Assembly: GCF_040954645.1 (NCBI RefSeq)
Contig: NC_092813.1
Coordinates: 17,028,136 to 17,092,135 of the forward strand
Source of the DNA: Diabrotica undecimpunctata
Taxonomy: Eukaryota; Arthropoda; Insecta; Coleoptera; Chrysomelidae
Length of the DNA stretch: 64,000 nucleotides
Reading direction: 5' to 3'
Numbering within the stretch: the first letter of the stretch is position 1; each line of letters starts with the position of its first letter. Below are positions 12,525 through 24,284 of the stretch, piece after piece. The notes beneath the pieces are model-generated. The model saw only the letters and a program-made list of their open reading frames with translations, made no database searches and was not told where the DNA came from. Made by a program: the position numbers and the translations under genes.

Positions 12525-14613
12525 ATGCCTAAAACAACCAGTGCTTCAACTTGGATTAAACCTTATAAAGAGCTGTCTATGGATATGGGAAAAATCTACT
12601 GTTCAGTCTGTGGCAAAATTGTAAGTATCTAATATTTTCTATTAAATATCTAATATTTCATACATACAGGGTGTTTCCAAATGACACTTACAACGTTTGA
12701 CTGTAGATACTTCTCGAAAAATTGAACAAAACGATATAGTTAATGAGGGGTCAAACTTATTTACTTTTCGAGATACAGGTTGTTAAAATTAAAAAAAATT
12801 AAATTCTTTTAGTTAATAACAACAATAACTTTAAAACCAATAAACGTATTTACTTGAAATTTAGTACTCGTAGGTTGTTTTTAAATGAAAAATAGCTTCC
12901 TTTAGTGAGAAAAAATTGTCCATGGTACAATACAATGGTGTGTATTTAGAAAAATTTTTCACCTTTACTTTTTTTTATGAAGTCAGCTATTCTAAAATAC
13001 AATTATTTTTATTGTAATTGAATTAACAAAAAAAAACTTTTGTTGAATTTTAAAATAAGTTATATGATGTACTAATGGTTAGTAACAAAAACTAATTTGT
13101 GGATTAATACTGCATTTAAAACACTTAGCGAGTGTTTTTTTTTCAAACCAGTTATTTGATTAACCAAAAACACCTTGTATATTTTTATATTTTAAAGGTT
13201 GGGTTAAAATAAAGGTTTTTATTTTTATTTATAGATAGCATGTGAGAAGAAATTTCAGATAGACCAACATGTGAGAACTGCTTCACACATTGCAAAAAAA
13301 AGGAAAAATAGTAGGAAAACATCAAACTTCAATGGCTAAATGTTTCCAATCTACTTCAAAAAAATTAGATGAGCAAGAAACTTTTAATGAAGACTTGTAT
13401 CGCGCATTAGTGTCTGCAAACATACCGCTTTCAAAATTAGCAAATGTAAATTTTAGTTCGTTTCTAAAAAAATATTGCAAACTTAATGTTCCAAGTGATC
13501 GGTCTCTAAGAAGAAATAATGTGAACGGGCTATACTCGTCGGTGTTAATTAATATTAAGGAAGAAATTGCAGATAATTATTTTTACATATCTGTAGACGA
13601 AACCACTGATTCCTCAGGAAAGTATATTGCTCATTTATTGATTGGTGTTCTTAAAGAAGATACCTTACCAAAATCTCATCTTATTTCATGCCAGCAACTT
13701 GAGAAAACAAATGCTTTAACAATTTCGCGTTTTATACAAGAAACATTAGCAACTTTTTTTCTTCCGACAACTATTCCTTATAATAAATTACTGCTTATTT
13801 TATCGGATCCTGCTCCTTATATGGTGAAAGCAGGACAAAATTTAAAAATATTTTTCCCAGATTTAATACATGTTACTTGTGTAGCGCATGGATTAAACAG
13901 AGTTGCAGAGGAAATACGAAAAAAGTTTCCTCTTGTAAATACCATGATATCCAGTGTCAAAAAAGTATTTCTTAAATCTCCTATAAGAATTCAACTTTAT
14001 AAAGAAATGCTACCTAACATTTCTCTTCCACTACAACCTATTTAAAACGCGATGGGGAACATGGTTAGAAGCAGCTAATTTTTATGCAGATCATTTTGTT
14101 AAAATAAAGAACATAATTGATACGTTAACAGATGAAAGTTCCCAATCTCTTTTGGATTCTAAACAAACTTTTCAGAGTAACTTGCTTCAACAAGAACTTT
14201 CATTTATAAAATCTAATTTTAGTTTTGTTCAAAAAACAATTACTCAGTTAGAATCACCAAAACTGTCATTGTTCGAAAGTACAGCATTAATAAAAGAATT
14301 TGCGTCATGTTGTCGGAACGTTAGAGGTAATATTGGAAAAGATATTTTAAAAAAATTTGAAGCTACTATGGAAAAAAATAAAGGTTACCATATTCTTTCA
14401 GAAGTAGTCAGTGTTCTAGCTGGAAATATTTCGGAAACAATTAATTTAGAACCAAATGTTTTGGTTAGTTTGAAAAATGCTCCCGTTACATCAGTTGATC
14501 TTGAACGAAGTTTTTTCATATATAAATATATGTACTCAGACAGAAGCCACAAGTTTTTGTTAGAAAATTTTGAACACCACTTGGTCATTTATTGTTACCA
14601 TAATTCTAAATAA
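12525..14613 (+). pseudogene. hAT transposase with BED finger, two exons, frameshifted
   Basis: Exon 1 (12525-12620) encodes 32 residues ending YCSVCGKI, followed by a GTAAGT donor. An acceptor (TTTATAG) at 13234 opens exon 2 in phase with IACEKKFQIDQH and TASH, completing a C-x2-C ... H-x5-H BED-type zinc finger. The catalytic region follows (SVDETTDSSG, LLILSDPAPYMVKAG, HVTCVAHGLNRVAEE) and the C-terminal dimerisation block ([29 protein letters not shown]) ends at 14613. Compared with copy 2 there is one extra A in a poly-A run near 13293-13300 and a +1 shift near 14041, which break the frame. It resembles the CGGBP1-like branch of hAT proteins. The transposase would cut and paste this element in the nucleus; this copy is inactive. 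Confidence 0.87.
12665..13179. mobile_element. MITE-like insertion inside the hAT intron
   Basis: The intron holds a ~515-bp unit starting TACAGGGTGTTTCC and ending with the imperfect inverted counterpart AAACACCTTGTA. Both hAT copies carry it, so it entered before they separated. No coding sequence is visible in it. Superfamily is unknown; the ends are only ~12 bp and imperfect. Confidence 0.5.
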
Positions 14614-14624
14614 GTTTATTCATA

Positions 14625-14626
<2 letters not shown>

Positions 14627-14709
<83 letters not shown>

Positions 14710-14732
14710 TTATATATATATACATAATATCT
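14627..14732. repeat. (TA)n microsatellite, right of hAT copy 1
   Basis: About 100 bases of TA, slightly interrupted near 14708, joining the truncated hAT to the inverted X1 arm. Confidence 0.95.
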
Positions 14733-15667
14733 ACGGCATAAAGTGAACTCCGCCCATGTTAAAATTCAGGTTCAAAAGAGCTCCGTGGTCAAGTGGACAC
14801 CGATATACGGAGCTCACTTGACTATTCCATAATATTGACACTGTCGATTCGTTAACATGTATAGTTTCATAATTTTTAAAAATTTTGTGGAGCTCATAAG
14901 TAGCCATCATGAATGTATATCGCTTAGTTCACGTGTATATATTATAGGGGTCGTTCAAATCTTTTTCACTGTATATTGGAACCATAAGTATATCGGTCTA
15001 AGTAAGCTCCGATAGTTTGGCAACTAGGCGATTAAGATGTATATTTCCAGCGTATGTTCTAAACGGTTCATTCGGACTCCTTATTTTTGTTATCATTCAT
15101 ACGCATTGCAGTATGTAATAGATATGTATACTACCCAATACCTGTTTTTGGTAGGTACGTGCTTTTCTAAAAATAGCTTTATGGATTCAAAAGGATATCA
15201 TTACCAAATTGGATGTATTTTTTCATATGCGGAAATTTCCTAATTTCATAATGTATTTTGTTAACGTCAGTATGTCTTTATACGTTTCGTTTAAGAATCC
15301 GATTAATAAGAACTTATATTTCATCCATTCTTTTACGATATCTTGTATACAGCTTCTTTATTATTTTATTTCTGGTTTTGTCTGTGTACTATATATAATT
15401 CTAGATAGTCTATCTTAGAATAAATATTTAAGTGCTAAGATAGATATTTTTGTGTAAAAATTGGTAGTAATGCGCAAAAAAGGGAGGAATGCGTAATTTA
15501 TCTAACAAGAATATACCACTTCACCAATATTACATACTTGTGAATGTTTTATCTTCTATTTAGGGGTAATATGTAATCAATATAAGTGGAGTTAGTGTCA
15601 AATTTGCAATGATTTTTAAAAGCAATAGCTTACTGATTGTATTTTATATGTTCAGTTCAAATAATTA
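14733..15667 (-). repeat. Repeat X1, copy B (inverted partner of 10945-11849)
   Basis: Read on the minus strand this is the 3' region of pol-like copy B. It mirrors copy A across the hAT/(TA)n centre, starting at the same CTACGGCATAAAGTG point next to (TA)n, and runs parallel to 24285-24952. Short open frames in it are not shared between copies. Confidence 0.72.
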
Positions 15668-18375
15668 AACCTTGTCACTTCAGAAAAGAGCGATTTGAAG
15701 GGCAAAGTCATCTAAGAAGGTGGGATGAATCTTGTACCACCCCACATTCACACAGGTTAACCGGTATTTGCAGGCAAGAGCCGTCCTGGAAGATTTTAGG
15801 AAGATAGCTACCATAAGGAAATTCCTCTCGAGGGTTCAGATGGCGAGGAGCTTATTCATTTGCGGATGTTGCGAATCTAGACTTGGTTTCTTTCGTTCTC
15901 TAGCTACTTATCTTTGGATATTAGTTGGATTGATAGCTACGATATTCTAGAGCTTATGTATGGATGTGAGTCTTAATATCCGCTGAATTTGGCTGACTAA
16001 TTTATAGCAAAATAAGATACGTATTAAGTATGTGTTGGTGTCATCCATACTGGCAAGGTATATTCGGCAGCAAAAGCGTAGAGTGCAAGCGTCTATGTCT
16101 ACGTCTACGTTTTAAGGGTTGAAGGATGTGCTTCCCATTTTTAGCTGAAAAGTTTGCGAAGAATATTATTTTACTGGTTGTAGTTTGCAATTTAGTTTTA
16201 AACAAATTTCTGTGAATGACAAGGTGAATGTGTGATACAAATTATCTTCAAGGTATTTATAGCAAGTCCAGAGTTTAAGAATTTCATGACACTATTGGAT
16301 GTTCAGATTTGTGAAAGCGTCTCTGTTAGGGACATTGAAGGAGCACACCTGACTCTTTCCTGGGTTTGGCTTAAAATTGATTCATAGTCTATTTTTATTG
16401 TACTTTGATAAAATAGAGGCAGATATCGAGCACAGTTTTATTAATTAAATTTTGCCAAGTACTTTAGCTCCCTAGAGAATCTTCAGGGGCATCTAAAATA
16501 AGCCAAGAAACATTTTTTTAAATAAAGAAATTGATTAACCTTGATAAAATCTCGTTTGTGATTAACATTTTAGACTTACTTTCTCAATTTTGGGCTATCC
16601 AACAATAATTGCAGAATGTATTAAACACAAAATTAAACTTAAAGTTGAACACAACACTACTTTAGACAAGGACAAACAGTTTAAAATTATTTAAAAAAGT
16701 CGGAGCTACTCTGGTCGGCAACAGGACTACATAGTAGTGTCAGTTGGACTTTTGGCCAATGCTTAGTTACATAGAATTTTAAAATGTGCAGATCACATTT
16801 ACATGATTGTGACTGCCCATCCGAGGTGTCATATGGCACATGTCACCCTAACATTTCCGTTAATACCGGGAGCTATTCTCTCTCCTGTTGTCGACCAGAA
16901 TGTATCTTCGACTTTTTAAAATAATTTTAAACTGTTTGTCATTGTCTAGTGTAGTGTTATGTTTAACTTTATGTTTAATTTTATGTTTATGATATTCTGC
17001 AATTATTGTTGGATAGCCCAAAATTGACGTCCAAATTTCGTCTAGACGAAAGTCTAAAACGTTAATCACAAAAAACTTTTATTATCCAATAACTTCGAGT
17101 CTTTATCGAGGTTAATCAATTTCTTCCTTTAAAAAAACGTTTCTTGTCTTATTTCAGGTACCCCTGAAGATGCTCTAGGGAGCGAAAGTACTTGGGCAAG
17201 ATTTAATTAATAAAACTGTGCTCGATATCTGCCTTTATTTTATCAAAGTTCATTTATTCGAGCATTCAACCTTGTATCTATTTTTTTTATTGTGTTTAAG
17301 ATATGATTTAGATTTTTTTCCACTTCAGCAACAAAAGTTTTTGGTTCTGCAACAGGAGATGTATCGTCTACGTAATAAAAGTCCTAATATTTACTGGTAT
17401 GGGTTGTGTAAATGTTTTATTATCGGTAAAATTATATTAAGAATTGTGTGCAGAAGTATTTTATATAGCTGACAAAATAAATATATTGACCGATAGCTTT
17501 TATGGTCGTTGGAGTTTTTGCTAGGTTTAAGCCAGGTAACAACTTTGTCTTTGCTTTGCTTGTCTGCAGACTTTGGATATCAGTAATTGTTGTGTTTTTG
17601 GTACAAATTTTATAATGAGCTTTTTGCTCGGACCCTCAATCAGGAACCGTAATATTGTTCATTATATACGTAGATAGTGAATGCAAGCTCAACGTAGTTG
17701 AAAGATTCCCTCAGCTGACTGATTTTGTCCTCTCTCATTTAAGTTTTTCTTTACTTCTTTGCCGTCAGAGATAGCACTTTTATTGACATTAGGTTTGGCC
17801 CTCTAGGTATATGTTTCCTGCACTAGAAATACGTCACATTAGATAAGCGCACATGTCTGATAAAGTTAAGTAAAGTAAAGTGTCTTTATCTCTAGATATG
17901 CCCTTAATATTTATAGACATAATTAGAATAGTTGGTCCTAAAAAGGACCGATTTGACAAAAATCATATTGAACGGGTGATTAGCCGATTAATTAATTATT
18001 CATTACCCAGGGTACGTCCGATTGCGGTGGTCTTATTAGTACTTAAATTTTCGTAAAGGCTTATCTTTTGAATCCCATAAGAAATGGCTAATCTTTAACT
18101 TTTCATTAAAAATTTAAATTTTACATACTGTTACTTTTCGACGATATTTCAAATCAGATATGTATAGTAATCACCGTACCTAATATAGAGTCTTTTTGTG
18201 AAAAGTAAGTGAGTTTATGATATCGGTGACAACTCATATATGGATAATAAGGACATAAACCACAGACCACGTAGGTCATCTGTGACATAAACGGGTAAAA
18301 TAAGTGTACAAAATTTCAAATAAATATATCGGCGATATTGTTCAGGAGATGGGTTTATCCCAGAGATCAAAGGTT
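15668..18375 (-). pseudogene. Pol-like non-LTR retrotransposon, copy B
   Basis: On the minus strand from 18375: a 5' untranslated part, endonuclease relics near 17940-17650, the RT start near 17570-17480 (KVVTWLKPS, SNDHKSYRS), a degraded catalytic block (FYYVDDTS) near 17390, thumb and C-terminal parts near 16340-15850, and a cysteine motif (NLCECGVVQDSSH) near 15740 that is the usual end of such proteins. Stops and frameshifts are numerous. The 848-bp foldback at 16402-17249 interrupts the RT. Its 3' side continues into X1. It corresponds closely to copy D (25111-27095), which lacks the foldback. Confidence 0.75.
16402..17249. mobile_element. Foldback element (848 bp) with ~300-bp inverted arms
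   Basis: The left end (ACTTTGATAAAATAGAGGCA from 16402) is inverted at the right end up to 17249, and the arms can be followed inward for roughly 300 bases to about 16695 and 16905. The unmatched centre is ~200 bp. Copy D of the host element lacks this insert, with the equivalent site near 25670. The minus-strand frame at 16860-17069 spans centre and right arm and is not clearly a gene. The right arm carries CTGAAGA, a small stem and GAAA at 17164-17187; the left arm has a degraded inverted version. Confidence 0.8.
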
Positions 18376-18740
18376 ACATGTATATTAAAGGTTCTGTTTA
18401 CGTATGGAAATTAGAATTTAGGGAAATCAGCAAATTAAAAAATACAGCCATAATTCTGAATGACCAACTTGAGACAAACAGTAGTTTCCTCTTCAACTTA
18501 TTCAGTTACAGGCTATAACATGTAAACACATAACTGTTTTATTGTCAGATAAAATAAATTTCCATCAAGTAACGGTCGAATTCATGACTTACTTAAAGAG
18601 TAGGAGAAGACATGCTTATGCTTTAGAGTACGGGTACTTTATTGCAAAGTACCCTTTGCTTTTGGAAATTAGTTTCTCACTTTCTCAGCGATGGATCTCC
18701 CTTTCCTCATCAATAATGTTCTCGCTCGATACTGTCTGAA
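18376..18740. repeat. Dispersed repeats flanking pol-like copy B
   Basis: 18390-18480 matches 27245-27340, the equivalent flank of copy D. 18600-18735 is the reverse complement of 7870-7960. No coding similarity is seen. Confidence 0.5.
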
Positions 18741-19260
18741 TATCTTATTCTACGATATTTAGATTTCACTATATGCTCTACATTTCTTGGCAATACTTCT
18801 GATGGCTTTTCTAGTAATGCTGATCTAATTAATACCTGAGTTTTACTTACATTGTTTTGTCAGCGTTCTAGTCACGTATCCACTCAATAGACTTGGTTTA
18901 ATCACTATTTTATATATCCTGATTTTAGGGATTCGTATTAGACTTCTGGATTTAAAAGTGTTATGAGGGTTATATATACATCACTTAGTTACCTGAATAT
19001 TCCATTTTATATCTTATGTGACAACGTACCCGATAATGATACCCAAAATGCTGCAATCTTTCAAAATTATATGGGTTTATTGTTACTTTATGCCCTACTC
19101 TACATCCCTTCTTTTGTATGTTAAAGAACATTTATTTGGTTTTCTGATTACTGACTATTAGACCGTTTTTTGCTGCTTGTAGCATTATTCTATAGCATTC
19201 TAATATTTAATCTATGGATTAAACCGGATAACAAATAGATATTCTTCACTTTCTCAGAGA
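18741..19260 (-). pseudogene. RTE-type reverse transcriptase 3' relic
   Basis: On the minus strand, pieces characteristic of an RTE thumb and tail are readable across frames: MLQAAKNGLIVSNQKTK, a KKGCRVGHKVTIN stretch, then NFERLQHFGY near 19070 and KSGYIK with RTLTKQC near 18880. Stops are frequent. The 19200-19260 end overlaps the repeat shared with 2990-3330. Confidence 0.6.
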
Positions 19261-19840
19261 AATAATATTCTAACATAAAAAATCCTATTAAATTTCCAAA
19301 ACCTTCCTTGAATATTATATTCACTTATGAGGGGCAGAGGCAATATCAGTACTATAATAAGGCGTATAGTCCTGGACTGGCTAATCGTTGGATAATAGGA
19401 AGCATGAGTGTAGCAGTTTTAATGTTTTCCTGACTGCTACCTGGGATCGGGGAGCAGAGATATCAGTACCAAGTTAATGCATATAGGAATTGTTGCTTGA
19501 ACTTTATTATTATTAAATAGCACTATATTTCCTAGTAAAATCGTGATAACTTTATAGTAAGACAAATTTTCGAACGTTGGTTATGGAAACGTTAAGGACA
19601 TACCACCGAGTTCCCTATGTCGATATCCCGCAAAATAGTTGTAATAATGATAACCGAACCAAAAAAACAGAGATTAAAATAGGCGCCAAGAAACTGTGTT
19701 ATAAAACAGTCGAATAAATACAGATTCTCGATTTAAATATTCAAAAAATTAATGAACAGCTTACTAAAATAGAAATAACGCATATTTAAGATGCAATCCA
19801 TTAAGGACCAAGGTACAAAGCACTCCTAACATATGCTAAT
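19261..19840. repeat. Composite of dispersed repeats
   Basis: 19261-19520 is the inverted copy of 2990-3260. 19560-19690 is shared with 27835-27910 (TTCGAACGTTGGTTATGGAA). 19690-19840 is the inverted copy of 2820-2960, an RTE fragment. The middle block is absent from the 3 kb copy, so it looks like an insertion. Confidence 0.55.
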
Positions 19841-19849
19841 TGAACCTTG

Positions 19850-20225
19850 AACAGAACCTTGAGATTTGAGAAAGGCACTCTGTCGAAACAGCTGTAGTGA
19901 TAAGATACAATTAATTTGGTGTAAGTTTTGAAAACAAAGTTTTTAGTATTTTGTTGTTAAATAAAATGGAATTAACATACGACATTATATACGCTATAAT
20001 AACTAGACAACTTGTATGATACGGACATATAAGGAGAAAGTTTCATGAAACAATAAACTACACAATATTCGTTATAAGTGAAATCGATATGAACAAAGAA
20101 AATGAGGAAAACTATGGCAAAAGGTAAAAAAAGTAGTGATTAAAAAATGAGAGGACAACATGTGCTTAATTAGGAACAAATTGAGATAAATAATCAGAAG
20201 ACGACAAAGAACATTTTAAATTGAT
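19850..20225 (+). pseudogene. Non-LTR retroelement C-terminal tail
   Basis: Near 20005-20180 the plus strand gives TRQLV then YGHIRRKFHE and a basic stretch ending in ERTTCA across frames. This is the R-L-x-W-Y-G-H-I/V-R-R tail with the downstream R-R-R-T-F end seen in RTE-like elements, and parallels the antisense piece at 60285-60650. The preceding GTCGAAACAG region at 19875-19895 is of the kind common in retroelement ends. Degraded. Confidence 0.5.
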
Positions 20226-20565
20226 AAATCTATACAATTTTTAACAATGCATATTTATAGGTCATTTTCAGAGCCAACGTGCAAATTTTGTATGTAAAAT
20301 GAAACTTTTTAAGGTTTTTAATGTTTTTATGAAAGATGAAACCGTATGACACATAACCGTGAAATTTATATACCAACCTATAAATCTCTTTTAAAAGAAT
20401 ACTGACACCTACACATTATTACAATACTACATATCATATTACTAAGAAGTTTGTTATTTTAATCTAAGAATAGGCTTTATAATTTACGAGAGATTTAATT
20501 TAATGTATTTAAAATTTTGCAGGATCCGGTATCGTAATAAGAAACAAAATTTCACTACAAGGCAT
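20226..20565. other. No recognisable feature
   Basis: AT-rich spacer between two oppositely oriented retroelement relics; no coding or repeat signal seen. Confidence 0.35.
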
Positions 20566-22430
20566 GGAAGCGTGTTAAATTTGACTTTAGATATTCTTTT
20601 ACATTTTTTAGATATAACATTTCTTCAACACTGAAGTTAGTCCAATCTCTGATATTTCTCTGCCAGATTTTGTCTTTTTTCCCAAGACTTTTCTTCCCTC
20701 TACTCTTCCTTGTATGATGAAGCGTAGAAGAGAGTATTTATCGTTTCGAACTATGTGACCCAGATAGACAATTCGTCTTAACGCTTCTTCGTTTGAGACT
20801 TTTACAGTCCAATATAGCCACATTTCGAATGCCTTTAATTTTTTTAAAGATTTGTATACTCAATTTCTTATTTGTAAACATTGACTTTTACCTGTTTAGT
20901 TTAATCCTATCTTTTTGCTTTATTTGTTAATGATTTCTATAAGAATTTGTAAATCGTCTATATTTTCTGTCATAATTGGGGTTTAGTCTGCAAATTTTAT
21001 GTTATTAATGATGCTTAGTCCATTCCTTACTTCTTTCCCATAGTGTCTCCTAAAATATTAGTTGGGAGTACACATTAAATAATTGTGGTGACAACACACA
21101 TCTCTGGCTGACTCCTTTTTGAATTTCTGCTTGATTTGTCTCACTATCTTTCACCCTCATGACCGCTGTTTGATTTTAGTAGATTTTTTATTAAATTAAT
21201 ATCTTGGTATCTAGGTGTATGTGTTTTAATGCATGTTTGGGCTTACTAGGTTGAACTATGTCAAATACTTTTGAAAATCTATATTAGATATGAATACGTT
21301 TTCATTATAATCTCTGCATTTTTGTAATAGTACCACCATTGCGCACAATTCCTCTTTTGTTCCCAATCCACCTCTAAATTCAAACTATGTGTTGTCCAAT
21401 TGTTCTTCACATTTTTTATTGACAGACGATTTAATGTTGTTATTAATCGGATGGCATTTATGATTTTTATTAAGTTTTGATAATCGTTACAAATCAAGTC
21501 TTTTAGTGACATATTATTCTTTTAATTTTTACTTCTTATTTAATGTCTATATTTTGTTAGTTATTTTTAGAATAAATATATGATGACTAAAAACGAATTG
21601 ATTAAGAGTAGTGAATTGATGCCAAGAGCCGCTATTCTATGAAGCTACCCTTCACGACGCCATCACCTACTGTAGAGAGAAAAAAGTAATACAATGCCAG
21701 TATAGAAGCTTCGCTTCAAAAATATGCCATATGCAAAGATATAAAAGTATTCTTTTCATTATATTATATTGCATACTGTATTATTAACAAAATTTTTCAT
21801 AATACATTCTCATATACGCTTTCTCTTGCCGCTAATGAACAGAAGTTTTTATTAACTTTTCGGTAATATAATTGTGTGGATATTTAGATTTTTACCTTCT
21901 TATCATAATGCTAGAGTACAAAAGTAGTTATACTCTACTGTATTTCTTTCATGCGGGTTCTATTTTTAAACTGTGTGATGGATTCTTGTATTTCAGTTCG
22001 TACGATTTGCGTTAATTAATTTAATGATATTTCTGGAGTTACAAGTTTATACTCAGTTTCTGTTGTTCCGTTTATTTATCTGAGATATGTTATTCATTCT
22101 TCTCTAGGGATGTACTTAATCTCAATCAATTCTTTGATTTAGTTTTTGCCCTCTTTCACATCTGTTTCAAACCCTCCGGCGGACTTTTAGGTCTTCATTT
22201 TATATAAGCATTTTTTTTCTTAGCATTTTACTTTTACCCCTTTTAATAAAGTATGTTTATTTTTCTTTCTCAAAGAGCCTCTTTTATTTGTGTTTTTATG
22301 TTGGTCTTATAATTTTTCAAATTAATTCGACATTATTCCCACTTAATTCTTTTGTTTCAGTTATTGCTCTAGCCTAATTTAACATTTTTTCTCTTCAAAT
22401 CATCAAATTTTCATGGTTTGTTTATATTTC
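20566..22430 (-). pseudogene. RTE-type non-LTR retrotransposon relic, linker to tail
   Basis: On the minus strand the order is that of one element. A linker block near 22400-21950 reads SAGGFETDVKEGKN, IKELIEIKYIPREE and RTEIQESI across frames. RT follows at 21512-21000, with NLIKIINAIRL, a degraded F-G-F-R region, then KCRDYNENVFI and GCVLSP-like remnants. Then come IKFAD and ENIDDLQILIEIINK near 20950 (after the A-D-D block), and a tail at 20823-20608 with KVSNEEALRRI, LGHIVRNDKYSLL and IIQGRVEGRK. Frames are broken throughout. Confidence 0.72.
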
Positions 22431-22639
22431 GTTATAGTAAAATTCATATTTTCCACTAAGCCTTACATATGCAGCAGCAGTGTCATCAAACCGAAATAAT
22501 CCAGTTGTGCATAATGTTTTTGCTGATCGATTTACAAATAAATTTTAACAAACACATCAAATTGATCATCCTTTTTACTTTCGTATACGATTATACTTAT
22601 CCAAATTAAATTTTCATTTTCCAAAAACTTATGATACCT

Positions 22640-23540
22640 CCTCAATCCACAACCCTACGCCATGAACAATATCTATTCCGGCTATCAACATCAGTCTAAC
22701 AAACCTAAGAAAATCAGAGATATCATCAACCATTATTAACCAAAAGTTTCATACACTAATAAACAGATATGGCAATATCTACAACGTATACACCGATGCG
22801 TCAAAAAATGAAGACAGAGTTGGGGCAGCAATTTATTCGGAAAACATATCAGTTAGTTTCAAATTGTCGTCAATTACAACCATCTTTTCGGCTGAATTAT
22901 TCGCAATTCTAAAAGCACTATCGTTAATACAAAACAAAAACCAAGAAAGATGTATAATAATCACAGATTCTCTAAATTCATTATCCTCACTGACTCAATT
23001 GTACTGTGACATCCCCCTTCTACTTCTTATTAAAAAAGAACTTAAAAACATTTCAAATAGGAACATCCAAGTTCATTTTTTATGGGTGCCTTCTCAGGTC
23101 AGAATTGAAGGTAATGAAGTTGTAGATAAACTAGCTAAAAACGCACCAACTAACCTGATGTCCGAAGAAAGTAACATATTGGTACAAAACTATTTAAAAC
23201 CATACTTAAAACAAAAAATAATTCAAAAATGGCAACAAACTTGGAACAACACTCCATCAAGGCTATACGAAGTCAACAAACATCCACATCTTTGGAAACC
23301 AAAAATAAAAGACAGAAGAGAGCATGTGATACCCGTCTCCGTGTCGGCCATACACGACTTACTCATGGCTATTTACTACAGCGCAAAAATAAACCAGTTT
23401 GTGAAGTGTGCAACCGTGTTCTAACGGTAAAACATTTTTTAATACAGTGTCCTAAACATAACAGTGAACGACTCAAATATAGCATACCCAACTGCCCTAG
23501 AAGAAAATACAGATACCCAAAGAATAATTTCTTATCTTAA
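22640..23540 (+). pseudogene. RNase H and zinc-finger end of an I/R1-group non-LTR element
   Basis: From about 22776 one frame gives NVYTDASKNEDRVGAAIYS, then FSAELFAILKALSLI, IITDSLNSLSSL and FLWVPSQVRIEGNEVVDKLAK. These are the four acidic/histidine-region blocks of a type I RNase H, with the catalytic D in YTDAS, E in AEL, D in ITDS and the last D in EVVDKLA. Near 23330 the frame shifts, and the other frame continues with TRLRVGHTRLTHGYLL and the finger CEVCNRVLTVKHFLIQC, as usual in these elements. The RNase H would degrade the RNA strand during insertion. The element is 5'-truncated, and a T/A-rich 3' region extends to about 23745. Confidence 0.85.
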
Positions 23541-23744
23541 AGACTGTCAACTTCTTCATAAGATTTAAAACATACATTGTAATATACATATATATTATTA
23601 TTACTAATTGTAAACTAATGTATATACACTATTTGTATCAACTGTAACATTAATCTAAATACGCTAATGCCTCTGCGTGGTAGATGCGTTTAAAAAAAGG
23701 TATTTATATTAGATTGTAGATTATATTATATTTATATTAGATTA

Positions 23745-24190
23745 GATATTCAGTTTTGTGAAAGCGCCTGTCTTAGACAAATTGAAGGAGCGCTCCTAAG
23801 ATTTTTCGGAGTTTGGCTTAAAATTAATTCGTAGTTTATTTTTATTATATTTAAGGCATCATTTAGATTTTGTTTCACTTCAGCAACAAAAGTTTTGGTT
23901 GTGCAATGTATCATCTACATGAAAGTCCTAGTATCTACTGGTATCGGTTAATCATTTGTGTAAATGTAATACAGTGTAGGTGCCATTACGCTACTCCAAG
24001 CGAGACCATTCATCTGCGATCTTCATCTTACCATTGAATGATACGAAAAATCTTCTGTTCTGTAGATATACGCGGATAAAACAAGTGATGTTTTTATCTA
24101 TGGCGATGTCACACAGTTTTGGAGAAATGTCCTCTAGTCGTAAGTGGCATTTAGATTGACAAATACCACCCCTGATACCCGATATCTTTC
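23745..24190 (-). pseudogene. Pol-like RT fragment, copy C
   Basis: The minus strand holds the RT segment from ERYQV to the thumb, homologous to 29391-30020. It begins exactly at the X2 hairpin (24191-24223) as in the two other X2 junctions. Stops throughout. Confidence 0.6.
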
Positions 24191-24284
24191 GTACCCGTTG
24201 TTGATTTTTGCAAAAACAGGTACGTTATTACGTACGTTAATAAGTATTACGAATAAAAATAAATAAGCAAGAAGAATATTTTCA
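24191..24284 (+). repeat. Repeat X2, copy C (terminal ~94 bp only)
   Basis: The hairpin end of X2, with two mismatches between arms, followed by AT-rich sequence matching 30054-30110. At about 24284 it stops abruptly and X1 begins. Confidence 0.65.

Noticed and set aside
16860..17069. 69-aa minus-strand gene in the foldback centre
   Set aside because: Half of it lies in an inverted arm, and the matching arm does not keep the frame open; no homologue recognised.
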